DNA of 64,000 nt from Agromyces sp. ISL-38. Lineage in GTDB: Bacteria; Actinomycetota; Actinomycetes; Actinomycetales; Microbacteriaceae. The notes under the pieces were generated by a model. That model made no database searches. It had not been told where the DNA came from and saw only the letters and a list, made by a program, of their open reading frames with translations. The position numbers and the translations under genes were made by a program. Location of the stretch: contig NZ_JAGGPF010000008.1 of the NCBI RefSeq assembly GCF_018613935.1, positions 119,924 to 183,923 of the forward strand, written 5' to 3'. Each line of letters opens with the position of its first letter. The first letter of the stretch is position 1. Shown in pieces: positions 46,867-55,386 of the stretch.

Positions 46867-48240
46867 ATGACCGCAGCGGTGCGCAGCCTTCCCCGCGGCG
46901 TCGTGACGCGGTACGCGATCGGCTCGATCGGCACCGGCGGCTTCGCGACGCTCCCCGGACTCGTGCTCGTGTTCTACCTGACCGACACGCTCGGCGTGAC
47001 CGCGCTCGTGGCGGGTCTCGTCGTGACCGCCGCGAAGGTGTGGGACGTCGTGATCGACCCCTGGATCGGCGAGCGGAGCGACCGGGCCCTCGCGCGCACC
47101 GGTACGCGACGCACGTGGATGCTCGTCGGCGCGGTCGCACTGCCCGCCGGGTTCGTGCTGACGTTCGCGGTGCCGGCCGGGCTCGCGCCCGCGGCATCCG
47201 GCGTCTGGGTGTTCCTCGCGTTCCTTGCGACGGCGACTGCGTTCAGCCTGTTCCAAGTGCCCTACATCGCGCTGCCGGCCGAGCTCACGCCCGACTACGA
47301 CGCCCGAACGCGCCTGCTCACGTGGCGGGTCGTGGTGCTGAGCGCCGCGATCCTGCTGTTCGGTGCCGGTGGGCCGATCCTCAGGCGCTCCGGCGGCGAC
47401 GACGAGTACGTCGGCTACCTCGTGATGGCCGTCGTGGCCGGTCTCGCGATCGGCGCGGGCCTCTTCGTCGCGAGCTTCACGGCGCCGCGCGGCGTGCCGG
47501 CCGCGACGGGTGGTGGACGCCGCAGCATCCGGGCGGGCTATGTCGAGGGCCTCGGTGCACTGCGGCGCAGCGCCTCCTTCCGTGCCCTGCTCGCCGCGTT
47601 CGTGCTGCAGGGGCTCGCGACGGGCATGATGCTCGCGGGCGCGAACTACGTGGCCGTGTGGGTGCTCGAATCGGAGGACGCCCTCACCTTCCTCTTCGTC
47701 GCGCTCATCGCGCCCGCGATCCTGTGCGCCCCTCTCTGGGGGCGGGTCGCGCGGCGAATCGGCAAGGAGCGCGGATTCGCCGTCGCGAGCGCGCTCTTCG
47801 CGATCGCCGCGCTGACCCTCGTCGGCATGCTCTGGGCACCCGGGCCGTGGGTGTACGTGCCGGTCGCGGTCGCCGGCGCAGCCTACGCCGGCATGCAGTC
47901 ACTCCCGATGGCGATGCTGCCCGACGTCATCTCGCACGACGCCCGCGCGCACGGCATCGGCCGGGCCGGCAGTTTCGGCGGTGTGTGGACGGCCGGCGAG
48001 ACCGCGGGCATGGCGCTCGGCGCGACCCTGCTCACCATCGTGCTCGCCGCGACCGGGTACCTCGAGTCCACGGGCGCCGCCGACGTCGTGCAGTCGCCCA
48101 CGGCCGTCGCCGGCATCGTCGTGAGCTTCAGCATCGTGCCCGCGGCACTCGTCGGCGCGAGCCTGCTCGCCCTGCGTCGCTACCCGTTGCGCCGGAGCGA
48201 CATCGAGGCGGATGCCGCAGCCGAGACGGCGGTGCGATGA
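46867..48240 (+). CDS. GPH-family MFS cation symporter
   Basis: The 457-residue, 12-helix transporter has the GPH (MelB-type) signature in DVVIDPWIGERSD after the second helix and a second one in the middle loop. GPH proteins bring in glycosides, glucuronides or other compounds with Na+ or H+. The substrate is not evident. The stop overlaps the start of the PLP enzyme gene (ATGA), so the two are coupled and may serve one pathway with the divergent dehydrogenase. Confidence 0.85.
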   Translation: MTAAVRSLPRGVVTRYAIGSIGTGGFATLPGLVLVFYLTDTLGVTALVAGLVVTAAKVWDVVIDPWIGERSDRALARTGTRRTWMLVGAVALPAGFVLTFAVPAGLAPAASGVWVFLAFLATATAFSLFQVPYIALPAELTPDYDARTRLLTWRVVVLSAAILLFGAGGPILRRSGGDDEYVGYLVMAVVAGLAIGAGLFVASFTAPRGVPAATGGGRRSIRAGYVEGLGALRRSASFRALLAAFVLQGLATGMMLAGANYVAVWVLESEDALTFLFVALIAPAILCAPLWGRVARRIGKERGFAVASALFAIAALTLVGMLWAPGPWVYVPVAVAGAAYAGMQSLPMAMLPDVISHDARAHGIGRAGSFGGVWTAGETAGMALGATLLTIVLAATGYLESTGAADVVQSPTAVAGIVVSFSIVPAALVGASLLALRRYPLRRSDIEADAAAETAVR

Positions 48241-49754
48241 CCGGCTTCCGACGACTGGCGGCCGACATCCTCGCCGAACTCGAGGCCCTGCGCGCGGCCG
48301 ATGCGCCGACGCACGGCGGCCACGTGCTCTCCTACGTCTACGACTCGGGGTTGCCCGAACTCGACGAGCTCGCCGCCCGCGCCGCGCAGCTCGTGCAGCC
48401 CGTCAACGGGCTCGACCCGACGGTGTTCACGTCGGTCGCCGCAATGGAGGCCGGGGTCGTCGGCTTCGCCCGCCGGGTATTCCACGGCGACGCCGAAGTC
48501 GTCGGCTCGGTGACCTCGGGCGGCACCGAGAGCTGTCTCCTCGCCGTCAAGACGGCGCGTGACGTGTGGCGGGCTGGCGGCGGTCAGGGTGTTCCACGCC
48601 TCGTCGCGCCGACGACGGCGCACGCCGCGTTCCACAAGGCCGCGCACTACTTCGGCCTCGAGCTCGACCTCGTTCCCGTGGCGCCGGACACCGGGCGCCC
48701 CGAGGTCGATGCCGTCGCCGAGCGGCTCGATTCGCGCGTCGCGCTCGTCGTCGTGAGCGCCCCGTCGTATCCGTTCGCGACGCTCGACCCGGTCGCCGAG
48801 ATCGCCGCCCTCACCGCCCCTCTCGGCGTCGCCCTGCACGTCGATGCGTGCATCGGCGGCTTCGCGCTCGCGTTCTGGCCGGATGCGGCATCCGGGGCCC
48901 TTCGCGAATGGGACTTCCGCGTGCCCGGCGTCACGAGCCTCTCCGCCGACCTGCACAAGTACGGGTACGCGCCGAAGGGCGTCTCGGTGCTGCTCACGCG
49001 CGACCGCGACCGCCAGCGGCACCAGTACTTCGCGACAACAGGCTGGCCGGGCTACCCGGTCGTGAATCCCACCATGACGGGGTCGAAGCCCGCAGGCCCG
49101 CTCGCCGCGGCGTGGGCGATCATCGAGGCGCTCGGCGAGCCCGGGTTCACCGAGCTCACCGCCCGGGCGGCTCGCGCCACGGCGGCGCTGCTCACGGTGA
49201 TCGAGCGCATCGACGGGCTGCGAGTGGTGGGTGCCCCCACCGGCCCGCTGTTCGCCGTCGCAACCGACGACCGGGTGCCGCCCGCGCGCCGGGTCGACCC
49301 GCACCACTGGGCGGATGCCGCGCGAGCGGCGGGCTGGCACCTGCAACTGCAGCCCGCGCTGACCCAGGCCGACGGCACACGACTGCCGCATACGACCCAC
49401 CTCACGGTGACGCCGGTCACCGAGGCGGCGGTGCCCGAGCTGTCGGCGGCGCTCGTCGCCGCGGCCGACGCGGTGCGTGGCCTGCCCCCGATCGACGGCG
49501 CCGCACTGCTCGCCGAGCTCGCAACGGCGCTGCCCGGGGGCGTCGACGCGCTCGCAGCGACATCCGCCGGCCTCGACGCCGACGGCGCGGCGGCCTGGCT
49601 CACCGCGTTCGGGCTGCTTGGAGCCGCCGACACCGGCGGCGCACTGCCCGATCGGCTCGCTCCGGTGCTCGCCCTCGTGGCGGCGCTGCCCGCGCAGCTC
49701 ACCGAACGGCTGCTCATCGAACTGCTCGCGCGGGTCGTGGAGCCGCACGACTAG
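48237..49754 (+). CDS. PLP-dependent decarboxylase/sphingosine-1-phosphate-lyase-like enzyme
   Basis: The 505-residue protein has the group-II amino-acid-decarboxylase fold: SVTSGGTESCLLAVKTARD, HVDACIGGF and the PLP lysine in SADLHKYGYAPKG (Lys241). The LHKYGYAPKG sequence is closer to the lyase branch (sphingosine-phosphate lyase-like) than to glutamate decarboxylase. The last ~110 residues form an Ala-rich helical extension. Substrate unknown; neighbours are a transporter and an aldehyde dehydrogenase, which suggests breakdown of an amine or amino alcohol through an aldehyde. Its ATG overlaps the transporter stop. Confidence 0.8.
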   Translation: MTGFRRLAADILAELEALRAADAPTHGGHVLSYVYDSGLPELDELAARAAQLVQPVNGLDPTVFTSVAAMEAGVVGFARRVFHGDAEVVGSVTSGGTESCLLAVKTARDVWRAGGGQGVPRLVAPTTAHAAFHKAAHYFGLELDLVPVAPDTGRPEVDAVAERLDSRVALVVVSAPSYPFATLDPVAEIAALTAPLGVALHVDACIGGFALAFWPDAASGALREWDFRVPGVTSLSADLHKYGYAPKGVSVLLTRDRDRQRHQYFATTGWPGYPVVNPTMTGSKPAGPLAAAWAIIEALGEPGFTELTARAARATAALLTVIERIDGLRVVGAPTGPLFAVATDDRVPPARRVDPHHWADAARAAGWHLQLQPALTQADGTRLPHTTHLTVTPVTEAAVPELSAALVAAADAVRGLPPIDGAALLAELATALPGGVDALAATSAGLDADGAAAWLTAFGLLGAADTGGALPDRLAPVLALVAALPAQLTERLLIELLARVVEPHD

Positions 49755-49816
49755 GTGTCGTCTTCACCTCTCCACAACCGTTGCGTTCCGGCCGGCCCGC
49801 GGAGCACCATCGAGAC

Positions 49817-50155
49817 ATGGCCAAATACCTCATCTCCTTTCCGAGCGAAGCCATGGTGCTCACCGACGAGGAGTTCCCGATCGTCTCCGCCGAATCCCAC
49901 GCGGTGATCGAGGAGGCGAAGGCTGCCGGCGTCTACGTATTCGGCGGTGGGATCGAGGAGGAAGTCGATCCCGTGCTGGTCTCCGCCGACGGGTCGGTGA
50001 GCACCGAGATCTATCCGGGCTCGGAACTCAAGGGAGGGTTCACCGTGGTGGAGCTGCCGACGCGTGAGGACGCGGTCGAGTGGGCGAGGAAGATCGCGGT
50101 GGCCTGCCGTTGTTCGCAGGAGCTCCGCGAGTTCATGTACGACCCGGAGAGCTAG
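49817..50155 (+). CDS. YCII-related (DGPF) domain protein
   Basis: The 112-residue protein has the YCII/DGPF ferredoxin-like fold (MAKYLISF start, HAVIEEAKAAGVYVFGGGIEE, GGFTVVELPTREDAVEWARK). Such proteins often accompany ECF sigma factors or occur alone, with unknown activity. The ATG at 49817 has only a weak site. No other conserved gene of this type is near. Confidence 0.85.
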   Translation: MAKYLISFPSEAMVLTDEEFPIVSAESHAVIEEAKAAGVYVFGGGIEEEVDPVLVSADGSVSTEIYPGSELKGGFTVVELPTREDAVEWARKIAVACRCSQELREFMYDPES

Positions 50156-50184
50156 CACTCGGCGTTGAGCATCGAGGAAGGCTT

Positions 50185-51096
50185 TCAGCTGCCCGGCAGC
50201 TCGAGGCCGCAGCGCTCGGCGACGTAGGAGTAGAGCTCGGCCTTGAGCGTGTCGGGTGACGGGTGGTCGAGCCGGCCCTTGTGATCGCCGGCAGAGATCG
50301 AGAACGGCAGGATCGTGCCCCGCTTGTCATCGGCGATCGCGTGCGCGTCGCAGCGTGCCGGCCGCACCGGCAATGAGATCGTGAATGGCGCATCGCCCTG
50401 CGCGACGTCGATGCCGAGCGTCCAGTCGATGCCGTCTTCAGCGTTCAGCAGGGTCGTGCCGTAGACGCGCTCGACGTGCAGCGAGTCGCTGCCGGATGCC
50501 GCCGGCTCGACGAGCACGTCGATGAACGCGCGCCGGTCGGCGCCCGAGCCCGTCGACCTGAGGTGTTCGGGCATGGCGAACTTCGCGACCTCCGCCACAG
50601 CCTCGCCGAGGCACTCTGCTGCGTTGATGCGCGCGAGGGCGTCGAACGGGTCGTCGGGAGTGAGCGTCATCGCGCTGCCGGCCGAGGCGCCGTCGGCCGT
50701 GTCGCCCGCGTTCAGCTCGAGGACGACGCTCGCCTGGCCGACCTCCACGTCGCACACGCTTTCGGAGAGGTCGAGGCGCACATCGATGGCGTCGCCGGGG
50801 CCGAGCTCGAGCGGCTTCGTGCGCACCATACCGGGAGCGAGGGTCGGCGCCTCGAACTCGAAGCCGTCGATCGTGAGCGCCGCCTCACCCGTGTTCTCGA
50901 GGCGCACCACGAGGCGGCGCGCCTCGATGTCGAGGCGACCCTGCTTGATCGAGGCGGTGAGCCCGCTGAGCTCGCCGGAACCCGGCGGGTCGCCGGGCTG
51001 GCCGGGAGCAGCACCGGTGCAGGCTGCGAGGAGGGCGGGAACGGTCAGGAGAGCGGCAACGAGCGCGAACCGGCGGACGGGGCGGGCGCGGCGCAT
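50185..51096 (-). CDS. Hypothetical lipoprotein after mrp
   Basis: The 303-residue protein has a lipoprotein signal (RRFALVAALLTVPALLAAC) and an external domain with a repeated beta-rich pattern and several cysteines (ESVCDVEVG, NAAECLGEA, ARCDAH, ERCGLELP). No family is recognised. The ATG lies 4 bp after the mrp stop (TGAGCGCATG), so it is likely translated by reinitiation as part of the mrp operon. Nothing in it suggests a link with iron-sulfur chemistry. Confidence 0.75.
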   Translation of the reverse strand: MRRARPVRRFALVAALLTVPALLAACTGAAPGQPGDPPGSGELSGLTASIKQGRLDIEARRLVVRLENTGEAALTIDGFEFEAPTLAPGMVRTKPLELGPGDAIDVRLDLSESVCDVEVGQASVVLELNAGDTADGASAGSAMTLTPDDPFDALARINAAECLGEAVAEVAKFAMPEHLRSTGSGADRRAFIDVLVEPAASGSDSLHVERVYGTTLLNAEDGIDWTLGIDVAQGDAPFTISLPVRPARCDAHAIADDKRGTILPFSISAGDHKGRLDHPSPDTLKAELYSYVAERCGLELPGS

Positions 51097-51100
51097 GCGC

Positions 51101-52279
51101 TCACCGCACCGACACGTCGAGCCGACGGCCTTCGAGCTCTCGGGGCAGCGCCGCGAGATGCGCGGCGATGTGCTCGATGGCGCGTGCAGCTGGGTCATCG
51201 GGTGCGGCGATGACGACCGGCGTGCCCGCGTCGCCGCCCTGCCGCAGCGCGATGCTGAGCGGCACGCTCGCGATGAGCGGTACGGGCGCCGTCTGGCCTT
51301 CGGAGAGCCGCTCGGCGACGAGTGCGCCGCCGCCTGAGCCGAAGAGGTCGAGCACTTCGCCGCCGGGCTGCACGAATCCGGCCATGTTCTCGACGACGCC
51401 GACGATGCGCTGGCCGGTCTGGCGCGCGACGACACCCGAGCGCTCCGCGACATCGGCCGCCGCCGGTTGCGGGGTCGTCACGACGACGACCTCGGCGTTC
51501 GGCAGCAACTGGCCCAGCGAGATCGCGACATCGCCGGTGCCGGGCGGCAGGTCGACGAGGAGCACGTCGAGGTCGCCGAAGTACACGTCGGTGAGGAACT
51601 GGTTGAGCGTTCGGTGCAGCATCGGCCCGCGCCAGGCCACGGCCACGGATGACGCCCGCCCGCCCGGTTCGCTCGGTTCGACGAACATGCCGATCGAGAT
51701 GACCTTCACGCCATGCGCCACGGGCGGCAGGATCATCTCGTCGACGCGGGTCGGCCGCGCGGCGACGCCCGCCTCGTCGACGAGGCCCAGGAGGCCGGGA
51801 ATCGAGAAGCCGTGCACGTCGGCGTCGACGAGCCCGACCGAGAGGCCGCGCGCCGCGAGTGCCACCGCGAGGTTCGCGGTGATCGTGGACTTGCCGACCC
51901 CGCCCTTGCCGCTCGTGATCGCGATCACGCGCGTGAGGCTGCCCGGACCGAAGGGATTGCCGCGCGCGGCGCGGCCGCCGCGCAGCCGCTCCGTCAGCGC
52001 GGCGCGCTGTTCGGGCGTCATCACCGTGAGCGTGACGTCGGCCATGCCGGAGCCCGCGACGGATTCGGCGGCTTGGCGCACATCACGTTCGATGCGGTCG
52101 GAGGCGGGGCATCCGACGATCGTGAGGCGGATCACGACGTGCACGCGACCGTCGTCGCCCGCCGTCACGGACTCGACCATGTCGAGCTCGGTGACGGGCT
52201 TGCGGATCTCGGGGTCGATGACGCCCGTGAGCGCGGCGTGCACGGCCTGTTCGACCGTGCGGGATTCAGGGGACGGCAT
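51101..52279 (-). CDS. mrp: Mrp/ApbC-type P-loop ATPase, iron-sulfur cluster carrier
   Basis: The 392-residue protein combines an N-terminal DUF59/MIP18 domain (about 8-85, with GCPASDRI) and a Mrp ATPase domain with deviant Walker A GKGGVGKST at 124-132 and VDLPPGTGD. Homologues carry [4Fe-4S] clusters to target proteins. The C-terminal CxxC that holds the cluster in many Mrp proteins is missing (ENMAGFVQPGGEVLDLFGSG), as in the mycobacterial protein. GGAGGAGG lies 6 nt before the ATG, which overlaps the DUF1003 gene by 14 nt. Confidence 0.92.
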   Translation of the reverse strand: MPSPESRTVEQAVHAALTGVIDPEIRKPVTELDMVESVTAGDDGRVHVVIRLTIVGCPASDRIERDVRQAAESVAGSGMADVTLTVMTPEQRAALTERLRGGRAARGNPFGPGSLTRVIAITSGKGGVGKSTITANLAVALAARGLSVGLVDADVHGFSIPGLLGLVDEAGVAARPTRVDEMILPPVAHGVKVISIGMFVEPSEPGGRASSVAVAWRGPMLHRTLNQFLTDVYFGDLDVLLVDLPPGTGDVAISLGQLLPNAEVVVVTTPQPAAADVAERSGVVARQTGQRIVGVVENMAGFVQPGGEVLDLFGSGGGALVAERLSEGQTAPVPLIASVPLSIALRQGGDAGTPVVIAAPDDPAARAIEHIAAHLAALPRELEGRRLDVSVR

Positions 52280-52787
52280 GTTCCGCCTCCTCCTCGTCGC
52301 GACGGTCGAGCTCCTCGATCATCGTGCGGAGCTCGCCGCGGATGAAGTCCTTCGAGGCGAGCTCCTTCACCGCGAGGCGCAGCGCGACGACTTCCCGAGC
52401 GAGGTACTCGGTGTCGGCGAGATTGCGTTCGGCGCGCTGCCGATCCTGCTCGATCTGCACGCGGTCGCGGTCGTCCTGCCGGTTCTGCGCGAGAAGGATG
52501 AGGGGCGCCGCGTACGAGGCCTGCAGCGAGAGCACGAGGGTCAGCGCGATGAAGCCAAGCTCGATCGAGTCGAAGCGCAGCCGCTCGGGCGCAAAGGTGT
52601 TCCAGAGCATCCACGCGATGACGAAGAGCGAGAGTCCGAACAGGAACCACGGCGTACCCATGCCCCGCGCGACGAGTTCGGTGAAGCGCCCGAAGCGGTC
52701 GTTGTCGCCCGAACCGCGGAACGGGGCGGTTCGGCGAATGCCCTTCGGGGTGTCGAACCGGCGGTCCTCGACGTCAACGCGTGCCAT
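52266..52787 (-). CDS. DUF1003-family membrane protein
   Basis: The 173-residue protein has two membrane helices (about 47-65 and 78-98) with the DUF1003 pattern GTPWFLFGLSLFVIAWMLWN and a cytoplasmic coiled-coil tail (NRQDDRDRVQIEQDRQRAE). It corresponds by place and type to Rv1231c. Function unknown. Its start overlaps the CBS/MgtE-N gene by 14 nt and its end overlaps mrp by 14 nt. Confidence 0.9.
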   Translation of the reverse strand: MARVDVEDRRFDTPKGIRRTAPFRGSGDNDRFGRFTELVARGMGTPWFLFGLSLFVIAWMLWNTFAPERLRFDSIELGFIALTLVLSLQASYAAPLILLAQNRQDDRDRVQIEQDRQRAERNLADTEYLAREVVALRLAVKELASKDFIRGELRTMIEELDRRDEEEAEHAVP

Positions 52788-54102
52788 CTCCTGCCCTCCT
52801 TCCGTGTGGGATCGGGATGCTTCCCGTCGTCAGCTGGGATCGCGCAGCAGCGCGTCGGCCCACGCCCTCCTCTTCGGGATGACTTCGCCAGTCATCTGGC
52901 AGGAGGTAGTCGAGCACGTCGTCAATCGTCACCACCCCGACGAGTCGGTGCTTCTCGTCGACGACCGGGACGGATACGAGGTCGTAGCTCGCGAGGATGC
53001 GGCTGACCTCGGCGGCCGAGGTGTCGGCCGTGACGGGCTCGAGGCCCTGGTCGATGAGGGTGCCGAGGCGCTCGTGCGGGGGATAGCGCAGCATTCGCTG
53101 GAAATGCACGATGCCGAGGAAGCGGCCGGTCGGCGGCTCGTAGGGCGGCAGGGTGACGCAGACGGCCGCGCCGAGCGCGGGCGGCAGGTCGTGGCGGCGG
53201 ATGAGGGCGAGCCCCTCGGCCACGGTGGCATCGGCGGAGACGATGATCGGCTCGGTCGTCATGAGTCCGCCCGCGGTGTCGGCGCCGTACGAGAGGAGGA
53301 ATCGGACGTCGTCGGCCTCTTCGGGCTCCATGAGCTCGAGCAGGTGTTCGCCGCGCTCCTCGGGAAGCTGGGCGATGAGGTCGGCCGCGTCGTCGGGCTG
53401 CATGTGATCGAGCACGTCGGCCGCGCGATCGTCGCCGAGTCCGGAGAGGATCTCCACCTGGTCGCTCTCGGGCATCTCCTCGAGCACGGAGGCGAGCCGG
53501 TCGTCGGAGAGCTCTTCCGCGACCTCCTGGCGGCGCAGCGCCGGCAGGTCGAGCAGGGTGCTCGCGAGGTCGGCGGGCTTCAGCTCGGAGTAGGTCGCGA
53601 TGAGGTGCTCGGCGGACTGCGCCTCACCGCTCGCGGTCGTCTCGCGCACCTCGCGCCAGGTGACGTACGCCGATTGCCCCTTCGAGAACGGCGAGGCACC
53701 CTTCGGCCGGCGCACGAACAGCTGCTCGACCTCCCACTCGCCGGGGTCGCGCTCGGAGATCGCGACGTCTTCGATCGTCGCCATGCCTGAGGCGTCGTTG
53801 AATGCGACCTTGCGGCCGAGCATCTCGGCGATGACGCGCACCTCGCCGCCGCGCTGCTCGAAGCGGCGGAGGTTGATGAGCCCCGTCGTGATGATCTGGC
53901 CGCCGCCGATCGAGGTGACCCTGCCGATCGAGACGAAGACGCGACGCTTGCCGGGGATCTCGACGATGAGGCCGACGACGCGTGGCGGGTCGTTCTTGCG
54001 GTACACGACGAGCACGTCGCGCACCTTGCCGACTCGATCGCCAGCGGGGTCGAAGACGGCGCACCCGGCGAGCCGGGCGACGAAGACTCTCGTGGCGCTC
54101 AC
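52774..54102 (-). CDS. PRC-barrel/MgtE-N/CBS-domain protein without transporter part
   Basis: The 442-residue soluble protein has an N-terminal PRC-barrel-like part (about 1-150), an MgtE_N superhelical region rich in acidic residues (about 170-275, ADVLDHMQPDDAADLIAQLP), and a CBS pair (about 280-410, LMTTEPIIV and DYLLP). The membrane channel of MgtE is absent, so it resembles the cytosolic Mg2+-sensing half of MgtE. The mycobacterial counterpart is Rv1232c. A TAAGTT -10 exactly 6 nt before the GTG at 54102 suggests leaderless transcription of this operon. Confidence 0.88.
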   Translation of the reverse strand: MSATRVFVARLAGCAVFDPAGDRVGKVRDVLVVYRKNDPPRVVGLIVEIPGKRRVFVSIGRVTSIGGGQIITTGLINLRRFEQRGGEVRVIAEMLGRKVAFNDASGMATIEDVAISERDPGEWEVEQLFVRRPKGASPFSKGQSAYVTWREVRETTASGEAQSAEHLIATYSELKPADLASTLLDLPALRRQEVAEELSDDRLASVLEEMPESDQVEILSGLGDDRAADVLDHMQPDDAADLIAQLPEERGEHLLELMEPEEADDVRFLLSYGADTAGGLMTTEPIIVSADATVAEGLALIRRHDLPPALGAAVCVTLPPYEPPTGRFLGIVHFQRMLRYPPHERLGTLIDQGLEPVTADTSAAEVSRILASYDLVSVPVVDEKHRLVGVVTIDDVLDYLLPDDWRSHPEEEGVGRRAAARSQLTTGSIPIPHGRRAGDGTR

Positions 54103-54108
54103 GCTACC

Positions 54109-54114
54109 AACTTA
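54109..54114 (-). promoter_or_regulatory. -10 element of leaderless CBS/MgtE-N operon promoter
   Basis: On the minus strand TAAGTT stands exactly 6 nt before the GTG start at 54102. Confidence 0.5.
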
Positions 54115-54156
54115 GCCCCAGTGGGCTGCTTCCGAGCCGAGCGTCAGGGAGCGTGG

Positions 54157-54162
54157 GAGAAT
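54157..54162 (+). promoter_or_regulatory. Possible -10 of a leaderless promoter
   Basis: GAGAAT stands exactly 6 nt before the GTG at 54169. It is a weaker hexamer than the others in the window. Confidence 0.35.
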
Positions 54163-54168
54163 GACGGG

Positions 54169-54951
54169 GTGACCAATCAATCGCCCTTCGGCGGCCGCAT
54201 GGGCCGCACCTTCCCAACCCTGCCGAGCGGCGAGACGGTGGCGAGCTTCGAGACCTACGCCGAGGCCCAGTCCGCGGTCGACGCCCTCGCCAAGGCCGAG
54301 TTCCCGGTGAAGGAGCTCGCGATCGTCGGCACCGACCTCACGAGCGTCGAGCGCATCACGGGCACCATGAGCTGGAGCCGGGCGGCCGGCGCCGGCGCGC
54401 TGTCGGGGGCCTGGTTCGGTACCTTCCTCGGGCTCCTGCTCTTCATCTTCTCGCCGACCGGGGCCTCCGTCGGCATCCTCATCTCAGCGGTGCTGCTCGG
54501 CGCCGGGTTCGGCATGATCTTCGGCGTCGTCTCGTATTCGGTGAACCGCCGGCGGCGCGATTTCACGTCGGTCATGCAAGTGCTCGCGACCCGGTACGCG
54601 GTCATCGCCGAGACGGCCCACGTCGCCCGCGCCCGCTCCGTGCTCGGCGTCGACGCCCCGGCGCCTGCACGCGATGAGCGCCCCTGGCGGCCGGCGAGCC
54701 AGGCCAAGGCAGCAGAGGGCGGGCCGGCGCCGATGAGCTACGGCGAGGCGACGGATGCCGCGCGACGCGCGCGCGAGCAGCAGGCGCGTGTTGATCGGGC
54801 CGATGCCGAGCAGGCGGCGACCGACAGCGCCGAGGGCGATCGGCCGGAAGACGAGGGGGAGAGCCGCGCAGCCCGGGATCGGCCTCGCTACGGCGAGTTC
54901 GCCGAGCCCGAGGCATCCGATTCCGGCGACACGGAGCACCGGCCCGGCTGA
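54169..54951 (+). CDS. General stress protein 17M-like membrane protein
   Basis: The 260-residue protein has an N-terminal 17M-like domain (FETYAEAQSAVDALAKAEFPVKELAIVG), two helices with a Gly-rich turn (about 68-120), and a long disordered, charged tail. It corresponds to Rv1234 by place. A GTG start at 54169 (VTNQSPFGGRMG) is chosen; GAGAAT lies 6 nt upstream. Its function is unknown, though the B. subtilis relative is a general-stress protein. Confidence 0.8.
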   Translation: MTNQSPFGGRMGRTFPTLPSGETVASFETYAEAQSAVDALAKAEFPVKELAIVGTDLTSVERITGTMSWSRAAGAGALSGAWFGTFLGLLLFIFSPTGASVGILISAVLLGAGFGMIFGVVSYSVNRRRRDFTSVMQVLATRYAVIAETAHVARARSVLGVDAPAPARDERPWRPASQAKAAEGGPAPMSYGEATDAARRAREQQARVDRADAEQAATDSAEGDRPEDEGESRAARDRPRYGEFAEPEASDSGDTEHRPG

Positions 54952-54980
54952 ACCCCCTGCCGCCTCCCAGCGTGCGCGAG

Positions 54981-54986
54981 TAGCGT
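54981..54986 (+). promoter_or_regulatory. -10 element of leaderless promoter
   Basis: TAGCGT stands exactly 6 nt before the ATG at 54993. Confidence 0.45.
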
Positions 54987-54992
54987 CGGCGC

Positions 54993-55349
54993 ATGGTGAG
55001 CCGGTTCGAGCTCGAACGGGAGATCGCCGCGGGTGAGGACCCGGGGCAGCCGCTCCGACGGTGGCTCCGCAGCATCCGCCGCCGCATTCACGGACGGCCC
55101 GCGCTGCGCCGCGTCTACCGGATCCTCGTCGGCGTGCTCGGCGGTGCGATCGCGACGCTCGGGCTGCTGCTCGTGCCGCTGCCGGGGCCGGGATGGCTCG
55201 TGGTCTTCCTCGGCCTCGCGATCCTCGGCACCGAGTTCCCGTGGGCGAGGCGGCTCGCGGCGTTCACGAAACGCCAGCTCGCGCGATTCTGGGCGTGGTG
55301 GCAGCGTCGCCGCGCCGAACGCGCAGGGCGCCGGGGATCCGCCGCGTGA
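54993..55349 (+). CDS. PGPGW-motif membrane protein (TIGR02611-like)
   Basis: The 118-residue protein has a basic N-terminal helix, then two hydrophobic segments around the PLPGPGWLVVFLGLAILGTE motif that defines the family, then a basic tail. Function unknown; members occur across actinobacteria as small membrane proteins. The -10 hexamer 6 nt before the ATG supports this start. Confidence 0.85.
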   Translation: MVSRFELEREIAAGEDPGQPLRRWLRSIRRRIHGRPALRRVYRILVGVLGGAIATLGLLLVPLPGPGWLVVFLGLAILGTEFPWARRLAAFTKRQLARFWAWWQRRRAERAGRRGSAA

Positions 55350-55386
55350 CCGAGGGCTGAGCGCGGCGCGGTTCGTCACCACCGGC

